A stretch of DNA of 45,438 nucleotides, taken from the NCBI GenBank assembly GCA_902781325.1, contig CACZJD010000009.1, forward strand, positions 1 through 45,438, read 5' to 3'. Each line of letters opens with the position of its first letter. Position 1 is the first letter of the stretch. A program made the position numbers and the translations under genes. Of this stretch, positions 7,438 through 18,388 are shown piece after piece. The notes beneath the pieces were generated by a model. That model searched no databases, was not told where the DNA came from, and worked only from the letters and a program-made list of their open reading frames with translations. This stretch comes from an uncultured Lachnospiraceae bacterium (GTDB lineage Bacteria; Bacillota; Clostridia; Lachnospirales; Lachnospiraceae).

Positions 7438-8361
7438 TCACTCATTTGGTACATCCGCAAGAAATTTCTCCCTGTAAGTCTTTCTGTATTTTGCCGGCGA
7501 CAATCCCTTCGCCTTCCGGAACATTCTGCTGAAATACATCGGATTGTCGTAGCCGATCACTGACGCAATGTTGGCTATGGAATAGTCCGTCGTCTCCAGC
7601 AGCACCTGCGCGTTGCGGATCCGGATATCCAGAATATACTTCATCGGCGATGTACCCACAGCGCCGCGAAAGCTCCGATTGAACCAGCTTGTAGACATAC
7701 TTCGGGACGCCGCATACTGCTCAATGCTGATCTCCTCGTTATAATGTTCCTCGAAATAGGCCTTCGCGCGGTCGATCTCCTCCTGGATGAATCCCGAGAC
7801 CTGCGGCATGGCCTCCGTCATCCGCCGGTGGATCATCAGCATCAGCTCCCGGAAAAGGTACGTCAGCATCTCCTCGTAGCCCCAGGAGCACTTTATCAGC
7901 TCGTCGCGCATCTTTCGAAAGCACTCCTCGTACTCCCGTGAGATCCCCGTGTGCAGGATATACCCGTCCAGCGGGATCTCATAGTGCTTCAGAATACTCT
8001 TAACCTGCCTTCCCGTGAAATGCACAAACCACACCTGCGTGCGGTCCTTCCCGTAGTAGAAATACTTCTGCTGCTGTTTGGGCTGGTACAGCACCATGTT
8101 GCCTGCAGGCACGATGACCTCCTGCCCGTCCAGCATAAAATGCCCCTCTCCGGCCGCGATATAAATGATCTGCCAGTCCACTCTGCCCTTAGGCCTCCAA
8201 GTCGGAAGCTTAGGCCAGGTAAACAGCTGATAAGTCCCTGCGCTCAGAATGCGGAGCGGCATCTTTTTCTCCTTGAAAGGCACCCTTGTATTGAACAGAT
8301 ATCCTGAATTCACATACAGATCTTTCCCCAGAACTTCGTTCTCTTTCTTATTTTCTTCCAT
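7438..8361 (-). CDS. AraC-family transcriptional regulator
   Basis: A 307-residue regulator. Residues ~60-150 form the sugar-sensing cupin domain (WQIIYIAAGEGHF, VPAGNMVLYQP). Residues ~195-300 form the double helix-turn-helix DNA-binding domain, with IASVIGYDNPMYFSRMFRKA and GLSPAKYRK as the signature. It is divergent from the beta-galactosidase/symporter operon and most likely activates it in response to a galactoside. The ATG at 8361 has a weak ribosome binding site. An internal ATG at MPLRILSAG has AAGGAG at the right distance, but relatives usually retain the longer N-terminus, so I keep the long form. Specific ligand unknown. Confidence 0.9.
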   Translation of the reverse strand: MEENKKENEVLGKDLYVNSGYLFNTRVPFKEKKMPLRILSAGTYQLFTWPKLPTWRPKGRVDWQIIYIAAGEGHFMLDGQEVIVPAGNMVLYQPKQQQKYFYYGKDRTQVWFVHFTGRQVKSILKHYEIPLDGYILHTGISREYEECFRKMRDELIKCSWGYEEMLTYLFRELMLMIHRRMTEAMPQVSGFIQEEIDRAKAYFEEHYNEEISIEQYAASRSMSTSWFNRSFRGAVGTSPMKYILDIRIRNAQVLLETTDYSIANIASVIGYDNPMYFSRMFRKAKGLSPAKYRKTYREKFLADVPNE

Positions 8362-8420
8362 GTTTCTATTACCCGTAATTGATCAAAACAACCCCTCGCT
8401 TAAATGTTTCCCTCGTCTTT

Positions 8421-8426
8421 ATTGTA
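8421..8426 (-). promoter_or_regulatory. Candidate -10 (TACAAT) of the AraC-type gene
   Basis: On the minus strand TACAAT lies about 60 nt before the AraC start codon. No clear -35 is visible. Confidence 0.3.
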
Positions 8427-8467
8427 TTACTCTTTCTTCCCTTTTCCATACCTGTACAGTTCCTGTA

Positions 8468-8496
8468 TCGGTTAGTGCAGATTTTGAGTCGGTTCG
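8468..8496 (+). promoter_or_regulatory. Direct repeats TCGGTTnG 21 bp apart: likely AraC-type operator
   Basis: TCGGTTAG at 8468-8475 and TCGGTTCG at 8489-8496 start exactly 21 bp apart, two helical turns on the same face, which is the usual half-site geometry for dimeric AraC-family activators. A TATGCT -10 candidate lies at 8524-8529. The -35 position 17 bp before it is poor and lies just after the second repeat, as expected for an activator-dependent promoter. Confidence 0.5.
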
Positions 8497-8562
8497 TTTA
8501 TATGGTTCCGGAATCCGTTTCGCTATGCTTTTTAACAGGGGATTTATTAACTGTTTCACTAA

Positions 8563-11682
<3,120 letters not shown>

Positions 11683-11692
11683 GGAGAATACC

Positions 11693-13108
11693 ATGGACGA
11701 GAATAAAGAAATCAAAGATAAAAACGAACAGCACGAGCACGAAGAAAAGACCTACCTGACATGGGTCAACAAGATCGGTTACGGCTCCGGCGATATCGCG
11801 GGCAACGTAGTCTACGCTCTGCTCTCCGCCTTCGTCATGATCTTCCTGACCGACACAGTAGGCATGAACGCCGGCGTCGTCGGCACTCTGATCGCTGTCT
11901 CCAAACTTTTTGACGGCGTCAGCGACATCTTTTTCGGTTCCCTGATCGATAAGACCAATACCAAAATGGGCAAAGCGAGACCATGGATGCTCTATGGATA
12001 TTTTGGCTGTGCGATCTGCCTTGTTGCGATCTTCTGTATTCCTGCCAATCTCAGTGCGACAGCCCAGTACGCCTGGTTCTTCATCGCCTACACCCTGCTG
12101 AACGCGGGCTTCTACACGGCCAACAACATCGCTTACTCGGCTCTGACCGCTCTGATCACCAAGAACAACCACGAGCGCGTGCAGATGGGCTCCATCCGCT
12201 TCATGTTCGCTTTCGGTACCAGCATGCTGATCCAAACCATCACTGTCGGTCTCGTGGCGTACTTTGGCGGCGGCGCGGCCGCATGGCGGACAGTTGCGAT
12301 CATCTACGCTATCGTAGGCGTGATCTCCAACACCCTCTCCGTCATGTCTGTCAAAGAGCTGACCCCTGAGGAGCTTGCGGAAGGAGAAGAAGTAAAGCCC
12401 GAACCCGGAGAAGAAGAAAAGTACACTTTGATCGACGCCTTCAAGCTTCTTATCCAGAACAAGTACTATCTGATGATCTGCGCGTCCTATATTCTGATGC
12501 AGATCTACTCCGCCACACTGAATATGGGCATTTACTACATGACCTACGTCCTCAAAAACGCGAACCTCCTGGGTGTCTTCTCCTGGTTCATCAACATCCC
12601 GATGATCATCGGTCTTCTGTTCACGCCGGCTCTGGTCCTGAAGTTCGGAGGTATGTACAAGCTCAACCTTATGGGCTATACCATCGGCACTCTGGGACGT
12701 CTGGGCGTCGTCATTGCCGGCTATCTCGGCTCCGTGCCGCTCATGCTGGTCTGTACTGCGATCGCTGCTCTCGGTATGAGCCCTCTGCAGGGTGATATGA
12801 ACGCCCTCATCGCCACCTGCTCCGAGTACACCTACCTGACCCACGGCAAGCGCGTAGATGGCACCATGTATTCCTGTACCTCCCTCGGCACCAAGCTTGG
12901 CGGCGGCATCGGCACTGCTCTCGCAGGCTGGCTTCTCGCTTTCAGCGGTTACGTCGGCGGCGCGGCTGTCCAGTCCGCATCCACTATGAACATGCTGCAC
13001 ATCATGTACCTCTGGATGCCGATGATCTTCAACCTCCTCATCACTCTCATCCTGACAAGGCTCAACGTCGAGAAGGCCAATGAGGAACTGAGAGAGAAAC
13101 TGGGTTAA
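11693..13108 (+). CDS. GPH-family glycoside:cation symporter (MelB/LacS-like MFS)
   Basis: A 471-residue membrane transporter with about 12 hydrophobic helices. It begins with a charged ~22-residue cytoplasmic tail rich in Lys, Glu and His. The block KIGYGSGDIAGN and then SKLFDGVSDIFFGSLIDKTN is the hallmark of the glycoside-pentoside-hexuronide:cation symporter family, with the cation-site Asp residues in helix 2. A charged central loop (LTPEELAEGEE) separates the two halves. AAGGAG precedes the ATG. It lies 10 nt after the beta-galactosidase gene, so it should import the galactoside that enzyme cleaves. The PTS IIA-like tail of LacS is absent. Confidence 0.92.
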   Translation: MDENKEIKDKNEQHEHEEKTYLTWVNKIGYGSGDIAGNVVYALLSAFVMIFLTDTVGMNAGVVGTLIAVSKLFDGVSDIFFGSLIDKTNTKMGKARPWMLYGYFGCAICLVAIFCIPANLSATAQYAWFFIAYTLLNAGFYTANNIAYSALTALITKNNHERVQMGSIRFMFAFGTSMLIQTITVGLVAYFGGGAAAWRTVAIIYAIVGVISNTLSVMSVKELTPEELAEGEEVKPEPGEEEKYTLIDAFKLLIQNKYYLMICASYILMQIYSATLNMGIYYMTYVLKNANLLGVFSWFINIPMIIGLLFTPALVLKFGGMYKLNLMGYTIGTLGRLGVVIAGYLGSVPLMLVCTAIAALGMSPLQGDMNALIATCSEYTYLTHGKRVDGTMYSCTSLGTKLGGGIGTALAGWLLAFSGYVGGAAVQSASTMNMLHIMYLWMPMIFNLLITLILTRLNVEKANEELREKLG

Positions 13109-13133
13109 GCTTCAAGAAGTTCTCCTTTCTCTA

Positions 13134-13188
13134 TAAAGAGACCTCCGGGGTGGTTTGCTGAATGGCCCACTCCGGAGGTCTCTTTTTC
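13134..13188 (+). terminator. Terminator of the galactosidase/symporter operon
   Basis: AGAGACCTCCGG at 13137-13148 pairs with CCGGAGGTCTCT at 13172-13183, followed by a T run. It overlaps the end of a nitroreductase remnant on the other strand. Confidence 0.85.
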
Positions 13189-13324
13189 ATGGCGGTCGGC
13201 GCCATCATAGCCGCCTTCACGCCGTTTTTGAACAAGACCGGCATATCGGCCTCCGGTATATCGCAGATTTTTGACAGAGGTTTGGATTTGTGCTTCGCTC
13301 CCTGATCGCTTCTTTGATATCCAT
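13184..13324 (-). pseudogene. Nitroreductase family remnant
   Basis: On the minus strand an ATG (GAGAGGAGACAGGAA upstream) encodes MDIKEAIRERS, the usual N-terminus of a nitroreductase. That frame soon stops. In another frame 75-130 nt further on, the sequence reads KICDIPEADMPVLFKNGVKA followed by AMMAPTAM, which matches the mid-protein 'GVxAAxxAPTAxNQQ' block of FMN-dependent nitroreductases. The stretch between these blocks in a normal gene (over 100 residues) and all the rest are missing. It is a deeply degraded fragment, cut off at the terminator of the galactosidase operon. No function is expected. Confidence 0.6.
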
Positions 13325-13366
13325 TTCCTGTCTCCTCTCCTGTTTTTTCAGGCCCCGTAAGGTCCT

Positions 13367-16123
13367 TTACACAACATACTCATACACAAGTCTGTAATTA
13401 TGATCCCTGCACGCGATGACTTCCGAGTTCCACAGCGGCCGGAAGTCCGTGAAAACATCCTCAAACACAAACCCGCCGATATCGACTCCTTTGTCTGTAT
13501 TTCTCAATACATAGCCGTTCGGAAGCGAGAAGCTGACACGGCTCACACCGTTTTTGAACTTCATACTGTCCCTGCTGATCTCGGCAAGGTCTATTGTCTC
13601 CGGATCCGCATATTCCTGCGCGTACCACAGCAGGTGGTCCCCTGTCAGTCCGAGATACCGGTCCTTCGAGAATCTCTTCCAATCCGCCTCGCAGGCTATT
13701 TCCAGATTGTTTACGTCAAAATATCGCTTGCCCGACGCCTTATCGAATGCACTCAGTCTGTAATAGAAAGTGTACTCGAACATATCATTGCAGCTGTCGA
13801 ACTCATCCTCCTGATCATACTCCAGGATCAGTTCGGTCCGGCCGTTATCCGTCCGGTTCTTATATTCCTGCGTCATCGCGAATTCCTGTCCGGCAAGGCA
13901 CTCTCTGCGCTGCGGAACCGGCGTGGGCTCATCGGACGTCGGCACGACTGTGATCAGACTCCCCTTCTTATAATAAGCGCCAAGTTCAGACCACAGCTGC
14001 ATGGACGGCTCATGCATTGTAAGCACCTGGTCCGAAAGGCTCCTGCTCAGGGCATTATGTGTCCCCGCAACATCTCCTTTTTCCCAGCACTGCCTCGCTT
14101 CCTCGTAGTACCGGATCATGTCCTCTTCTGCCTTCAGTCTGGCGTCCACCGTGGCGATCCCGGCCAGTTCATAGGGCAGTTCTGTCTCCGGCCGGAGCCT
14201 TATGGCATCCACGGTCCAGCGCCCCCATCGCTGCTCCCAGTTCATATACTCGATGATCCCGCTCTCTGTATAGCCAAGCACTTCATAGGGCATTGTATCC
14301 CCGTCTTCATCAGGCAGTGGAGGCATAGAAAGCAGCAGCCGGCCGCTCTTCGCGTCAAAAAACCACAGCACGTCCGCCTGCATAACGACAAGCTCTGAAT
14401 CTGTGCCGGCGAACTTCACATCGTCGCTTTTGTAATAATGCGGATGCATGTAACTTCCGCCCCGCGGCGTTGATTCCCCGTAGTCCCCATAATCGTTCGC
14501 GTATTCCCTGATCTCTCCGGTCCTGAGATCCTCGATCCGGTATCCGTATTTTTCCGGCTGAAATCTCTCTTTTGTCATATAGCCCTTAACCTGATACGTG
14601 CCGTCACTGCTCGTATCCGAGAGGGGCATCAGCTCCTCCAGATTTCCGGGGCGCTCATCTTTCCTGTAAGAATACACCTTCTTACCGAGATCCCAGTTTC
14701 CGCGCATACCGGCCAGCTTATCCATGACCTCTGTATGCAGGCCGCTCTCATCGGCGTTCCCCCGCAGATAAGTCATGAACGCGGCATCACTGATCAGTCT
14801 CCTGTTCCAGCGGTGCAGAGCGTAATTATAGTGATACAGGAAAACGCTTCCGTCCTTGGAAACCGCCTGCTTCAGAAGCTCATCGGCCTCCTCATCTCTG
14901 CCGAGATCAATGTAGCTCAGCGCCTTATTGTTGAGGCTGGCCGCGGTATCTGCCGCAGTCCTCGGATCACTTCGCAGGTAAGGATGTCCGCTGACTGACT
15001 GGTAGATCTTTTCAAGTTCTGCTTCAATAATGCCGAAATCATGCGGCCGATCCTCCGGTCTCTCAGCCAGACAGCCGGTTAACAGCGCCCGAAGCAACTC
15101 CGGCATGGCGACACGGCTCTTGTCAAAATATCGTCCGCAGTTCCTCCCGGCCTCCGCTCCGTTCTTCCACGGCCTTGTACCCAGATACATCTCAAGTACG
15201 GACAGTGCCCAGCTGTATATATCCGTACGGCGTGTAAGGGGCTCCCCAAGATACTGCTCCGATGAACAGTAGGCGGGGGTATATCCGCCTGTTGCCGCGA
15301 TTAATGTGGCACCGGAATCTGCCCCGAAAGTGCCTGCAGGCTGTGTTCCGCCCCTTCCCGCGGCGTTCTCTCCTTGTTCTGTAAAAAGCTGAGTGCGCGC
15401 ACGCGCAAGCCCGAAATCGGCGACCTTCGCTTCCCACGTCATGGTCAGCAGCAGATTGTCCGGTTTGACATCCTGGTGGATCAGATGATCTCTTGACTCA
15501 TGCGCATAGTGAAGGCCTCTCGCAAACTGAATCGCGATATCCAGCAGCCTCGCCTGAATGATCCGCTCCCGATCACCTACGGTCCTTTTCTGCTCCTCTG
15601 AAACCTCATACAGAGAACCGTCCTCGATCCGGTTTTTGAGACTCCCGTTTTCCATCCACTCGGAAAAAATAGTCGGGACGCCGCTGATCTCACGGACGTA
15701 ATAGCAGGAAACAATATTGGGATGAAGTCCCAGATTGATCCAGGCCTCGCACTCGCGGACAAAGTTCTCTTTCCGCTTCTCGCTGCCTTCCGAGAAAAAC
15801 CTGGGCTGCGGCCGCTTCATAGCAAGATCCGTGTTCCACCCGCCATGCCGCACCTTCCAGACGCTTCCCATACCGCCCCTGACAGCGTCAGAGATCACCT
15901 CGTAGGTATCCAAAATTTTCGTTCCCCTGACAATCTCCTCATTAGTGATGGAATCCCGGTCCTTTGTAATTCCCGCCTCCGGATCATCCGGCCTGCTGTC
16001 CTCTTCCTGAATCGTTCCTTTGCTCATACTCAGGCTCATACTAAGGCTCAGGCTCTCATCAGAGAGTTTCTCCTCAGGCACCGTTTTTTTATTCTTATTC
16101 CTGAACAGGTCAAAAAAGCCCAT
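13367..16123 (-). CDS. Serine/threonine protein kinase with C-terminal repeat region
   Basis: A 918-residue soluble kinase. The kinase domain spans ~70-370: glycine loop RGGMGSVWKVRH, catalytic Lys in LAMKRPQ (~103), catalytic loop HQDVKPDNLL (~216-225) and DFG (~236-238). The loop has HQD instead of HRD, so it is a non-RD kinase. A Ser/Met/Leu-rich SLSLSMSLSMS tract precedes it. A TPR-like segment (~390-450) follows, then regions such as LWFFDAKSGRLLLS that resemble beta-propeller blades. No transmembrane segment is visible. The start was set at the ATG at 16123 because AAGGGGA is seven bases before it and only one base before the ATG at 16129. Its leader shares a 13-nt string with the DAC-like operon upstream. 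Confidence 0.88.
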   Translation of the reverse strand: MGFFDLFRNKNKKTVPEEKLSDESLSLSMSLSMSKGTIQEEDSRPDDPEAGITKDRDSITNEEIVRGTKILDTYEVISDAVRGGMGSVWKVRHGGWNTDLAMKRPQPRFFSEGSEKRKENFVRECEAWINLGLHPNIVSCYYVREISGVPTIFSEWMENGSLKNRIEDGSLYEVSEEQKRTVGDRERIIQARLLDIAIQFARGLHYAHESRDHLIHQDVKPDNLLLTMTWEAKVADFGLARARTQLFTEQGENAAGRGGTQPAGTFGADSGATLIAATGGYTPAYCSSEQYLGEPLTRRTDIYSWALSVLEMYLGTRPWKNGAEAGRNCGRYFDKSRVAMPELLRALLTGCLAERPEDRPHDFGIIEAELEKIYQSVSGHPYLRSDPRTAADTAASLNNKALSYIDLGRDEEADELLKQAVSKDGSVFLYHYNYALHRWNRRLISDAAFMTYLRGNADESGLHTEVMDKLAGMRGNWDLGKKVYSYRKDERPGNLEELMPLSDTSSDGTYQVKGYMTKERFQPEKYGYRIEDLRTGEIREYANDYGDYGESTPRGGSYMHPHYYKSDDVKFAGTDSELVVMQADVLWFFDAKSGRLLLSMPPLPDEDGDTMPYEVLGYTESGIIEYMNWEQRWGRWTVDAIRLRPETELPYELAGIATVDARLKAEEDMIRYYEEARQCWEKGDVAGTHNALSRSLSDQVLTMHEPSMQLWSELGAYYKKGSLITVVPTSDEPTPVPQRRECLAGQEFAMTQEYKNRTDNGRTELILEYDQEDEFDSCNDMFEYTFYYRLSAFDKASGKRYFDVNNLEIACEADWKRFSKDRYLGLTGDHLLWYAQEYADPETIDLAEISRDSMKFKNGVSRVSFSLPNGYVLRNTDKGVDIGGFVFEDVFTDFRPLWNSEVIACRDHNYRLVYEYVV

Positions 16124-16152
16124 ATCCATTCCCCTTCACACAAACAACCTCC

Positions 16153-16177
16153 GGGGCTGTTTGTTTCTTACATTATA
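16153..16177 (-). promoter_or_regulatory. Promoter and shared leader element of the kinase gene
   Basis: On the minus strand a TATAAT (16172-16177) is followed by AACAAACAGCCCC (16153-16165), the same 13-nt string found in the leader of the DAC-like operon at 17980-17992. Here ACAAACA can pair with TGTTTGT a few bases on, forming a hairpin whose loop contains GGAGG. No good -35 is visible. Confidence 0.5.
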
Positions 16178-16181
16178 CAAC

Positions 16182-16223
16182 AAAAGCAGATAATGCACGC
16201 ATTAACGTGCATTTATCTGCTTT
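16182..16223 (-). terminator. Terminator of the DAC-like operon
   Basis: AAGCAGATAAATGCACG pairs with CGTGCATTATCTGCTT, followed on the minus strand by TTTTGTTG. It separates the DAC-like operon from the kinase gene; the kinase -10 lies in its tail. Confidence 0.75.
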
Positions 16224-16246
16224 ATATCGTTGTCCCGATAAATATC

Positions 16247-17365
16247 TTACACCAGCGGCAGCGCCACATTGTCATACACGACGACCTTCCCGTCATGCTG
16301 CGTACACGCCTCGATCGTTCCATCCTGTGAAATGATGAAAGCCACGCTGTCCGGTACCGCGCTGCAGAACCGATATCCGGCTCTGTGACGCATTCCGTTG
16401 TCCTTGAACTGCTTGCGTTTGTTTTCCGTATTGTCAAATTCCACAAACCGCATCGCCGGGTGCTTGCTGCCCATCTTATCCACCAGCGTCTCCGCTCCGA
16501 ATCCCAAGAGATGCAGATCCTTTGTCAGTACCACCGATCCGTCCACCGATGTGAGCTTCGCGATCAGATCCGCGTAAGTAACGATCTCTTTCTCCCGGGC
16601 ACTCTCCGACAGTTCTTCCAGCCGCTCGCTGTCGCTGAACAGATACCCTGAAGGCAGCCGGTACTTGATGTCCACATACTCCTTGCACGACTCCTCGTCC
16701 GGCACGATCAGAATAGCGCCGCCATGACGATAATCACTCACCATCCACAGGATCCGGTAGAGCAGCCTCAGACGTTCCTGATTGCTCACATGCGCGCCGT
16801 TTTCGAGCTGCTGTGACACCAGTGTAGACGTGAAGGTATCCGTCCGGAAGAAAACGCAGTGTCCGGCGCGGTAATTCACAAGTGATCCCTCGCCAAAACA
16901 CGCCTCCAGTTCTCCCGGTCCTTCGACCAGGATATTGGGGATCCGGGGCATCCTGTTGCCCGTAGTAAGCTCGCGGGTGATTATTTTTTGCCATGTTGTG
17001 TAAGAAGCTATGATCCCGATCGCTTTAAACGGCCTTTCACTGATATCCAGTACCAGATAACTCATGTCCGGGTTCAGTGCCGGCGCGAGCTTGTTCATTT
17101 CTCTGGTATTGAATTCGATCGGTTTACTGAACAGAAGTGTGTGCGAATAAATGTATGCGCTCAAAAGTTCCGAATCCGGCCGGATAAAGCACACTCTGAA
17201 CGAAGGAAATCTCCCCTCCTCGCGCATGCAGCTGATATTTAAAAGAGTCTGGCACACATCTTCCAGCACATCTTTCGAAGGGAGCCTCTGATCGTCCTCA
17301 AAAGCAGCGCCCATGCCCTCATAGCAGTTGTATATTGCTTCGACAAAATCTGTGATACCGCCCAT
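16247..17365 (-). CDS. Diadenylate cyclase (DAC)-like protein with unknown N-terminal domain
   Basis: A 372-residue protein whose C-terminal half looks like a DAC (DisA_N-type) nucleotidyl cyclase fold. Visible blocks are HGGAILIVP (214-222), SVDGSVVLTKDLHLLGFGAE with the DG(A/S) motif (275-277), GMRHRAGYRF with the RHR motif (326-328), and VAFIISQDGTI (342-351). In canonical DACs the DGA Asp and RHR bind metal and ATP, and the last block reads SEE; here it is SQD. The N-terminal ~200 residues match nothing I know and may be a sensor. It may make a cyclic dinucleotide or only bind nucleotides. It begins 1 nt after the stop of the 188-residue partner. It is not the usual housekeeping CdaA or DisA: it has no membrane helices and no DNA-binding tail. 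Confidence 0.72.
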   Translation of the reverse strand: MGGITDFVEAIYNCYEGMGAAFEDDQRLPSKDVLEDVCQTLLNISCMREEGRFPSFRVCFIRPDSELLSAYIYSHTLLFSKPIEFNTREMNKLAPALNPDMSYLVLDISERPFKAIGIIASYTTWQKIITRELTTGNRMPRIPNILVEGPGELEACFGEGSLVNYRAGHCVFFRTDTFTSTLVSQQLENGAHVSNQERLRLLYRILWMVSDYRHGGAILIVPDEESCKEYVDIKYRLPSGYLFSDSERLEELSESAREKEIVTYADLIAKLTSVDGSVVLTKDLHLLGFGAETLVDKMGSKHPAMRFVEFDNTENKRKQFKDNGMRHRAGYRFCSAVPDSVAFIISQDGTIEACTQHDGKVVVYDNVALPLV

Positions 17366-17366
17366 T

Positions 17367-17933
17367 TTAGTTCTCGAGATCCTCCATATGGCAAATTATA
17401 AAGCCAACTTTGATCACATCCGGAATCTCCGCGCTGGGGAACCGCTCGTCAAATGCCTTGACCATCTTCTCACCATCTGGAGAATTCGTGTATGCATAGA
17501 ACATATCAGAGAAGTCCTCATACCGCCTGCAGAATCTCTCCACCGGATTGCCGTCTTGCGGGATCTCAAGTTTAAAAAATTCCTTGGCAAGTATCTCATC
17601 CCAGATCGCAAACCTGGGGTTGATCGTATGCACCAGAATACTCGCAGCAGGCATTACATTTTCGTTCGAGACCTCTCGAAGTCTTTCAAACGCTTCCCTG
17701 AAAGAAATGTTGCTCATGCGCTTCATCTCTTCCAGCAGATAGAAAAACTGTGTTCTGAACTTTTCCGAGTAACCGTCATTAAGCCTGTAAAGGTCGCAGT
17801 ATGCATCCTGGAAAGTATAATCATCAGACGCGTCTGTACTAAACAGCGCACCGGTTACAAATTTGTATTTCCTGAGCATATCAGCAATTGCATCACTGGC
17901 TACAATTCCCTTAACATTCGCTATATCGATCAT
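17367..17933 (-). CDS. Uncharacterised protein, partner of DAC-like gene
   Basis: A 188-residue soluble, mostly helical protein that I cannot assign firmly. The central VHTINPRFAIWDEILAKEFF block resembles the 'NPxxFPIWDS' segment seen in helix-hairpin-helix/DNA-glycosylase-like uncharacterised proteins, which would hint at nucleic-acid contact, but this is weak. The start is placed at MIDIANVKG because GAGGAGGAAGG lies immediately upstream; a start six codons earlier would overlap that ribosome binding site. It is the first gene of a two-gene operon with the DAC-like protein (1-nt gap), so the two very likely work together. The leader shares an element with the kinase gene. Confidence 0.75.
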   Translation of the reverse strand: MIDIANVKGIVASDAIADMLRKYKFVTGALFSTDASDDYTFQDAYCDLYRLNDGYSEKFRTQFFYLLEEMKRMSNISFREAFERLREVSNENVMPAASILVHTINPRFAIWDEILAKEFFKLEIPQDGNPVERFCRRYEDFSDMFYAYTNSPDGEKMVKAFDERFPSAEIPDVIKVGFIICHMEDLEN

Positions 17934-17979
17934 ACCTTCCTCCTCATGCAATGAACTCCCAACAGCTGCAAGCGGCTCT

Positions 17980-18012
17980 GGGGCTGTTTGTTCTGCCTGT
18001 CCTTAAATTATA
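17980..18012 (-). promoter_or_regulatory. Promoter and shared leader element of the DAC-like operon
   Basis: On the minus strand TATAAT (18007-18012) in the context TTGTATAAT is followed by AACAAACAGCCCC (17980-17992), identical to the kinase leader string. The AACAGC part can pair with GCTGTT about 15 nt further on. The spacing from the -10 is 8 nt longer than in the kinase leader. Confidence 0.5.
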
Positions 18013-18063
18013 CAATAAACCAGCGGTCATTCGCATCAGTTCATGGAGAGGTTTGTTCAAAAA

Positions 18064-18371
18064 CTACGGCGTAAAGTCCTCCCACAGTTCCTGACAGCGC
18101 GCAGGATCCGCCACAAACAAAAACCTGTCTTTGTCTTTCTGAAACTGCGTATAGACCGGTACTCCGGCTTCCAAAGAGAAATCTTCCCAGGTACGAGCAT
18201 CTTTGATGATGAGTTCTCCCCCTGCATAGGCAGGATTTCTGCGTTGATTGCGGCGTGAACACATCCGGGAGGAACAATGACGACGTCGCCGTATTGAAAC
18301 CCGAAAGGTTCCTTTGTCGCCTTCAGTTCAAAACCGGGATAGAATGCCATATCTTTTCCTGTATTACTCAT
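18064..18371 (-). pseudogene. Frameshifted cupin-like gene fragment
   Basis: The frame starting at 18371 reads GFQYGDVVIVPPGCVHAAIN, a cupin-type beta-barrel segment, and then loses homology-like character. A second frame on the same strand takes over as AYAGGELIIKDARTWEDF and runs to a stop at 18064. The two join at about 18230-18245, where one base gained or lost would unite them into a product of about 102 residues. There is no convincing ribosome binding site before 18371, so the N-terminus may also be missing. It lies just downstream of the 65-residue gene. A sequencing error would be the main alternative. Confidence 0.55.
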
Positions 18372-18388
18372 AACGCCGCAAATCCCTG

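Noticed and set aside
18230-18250. Programmed frameshift in the cupin-like gene
   Set aside because: No clear slippery heptamer or following structure seen. A simple indel or sequence error is more likely.
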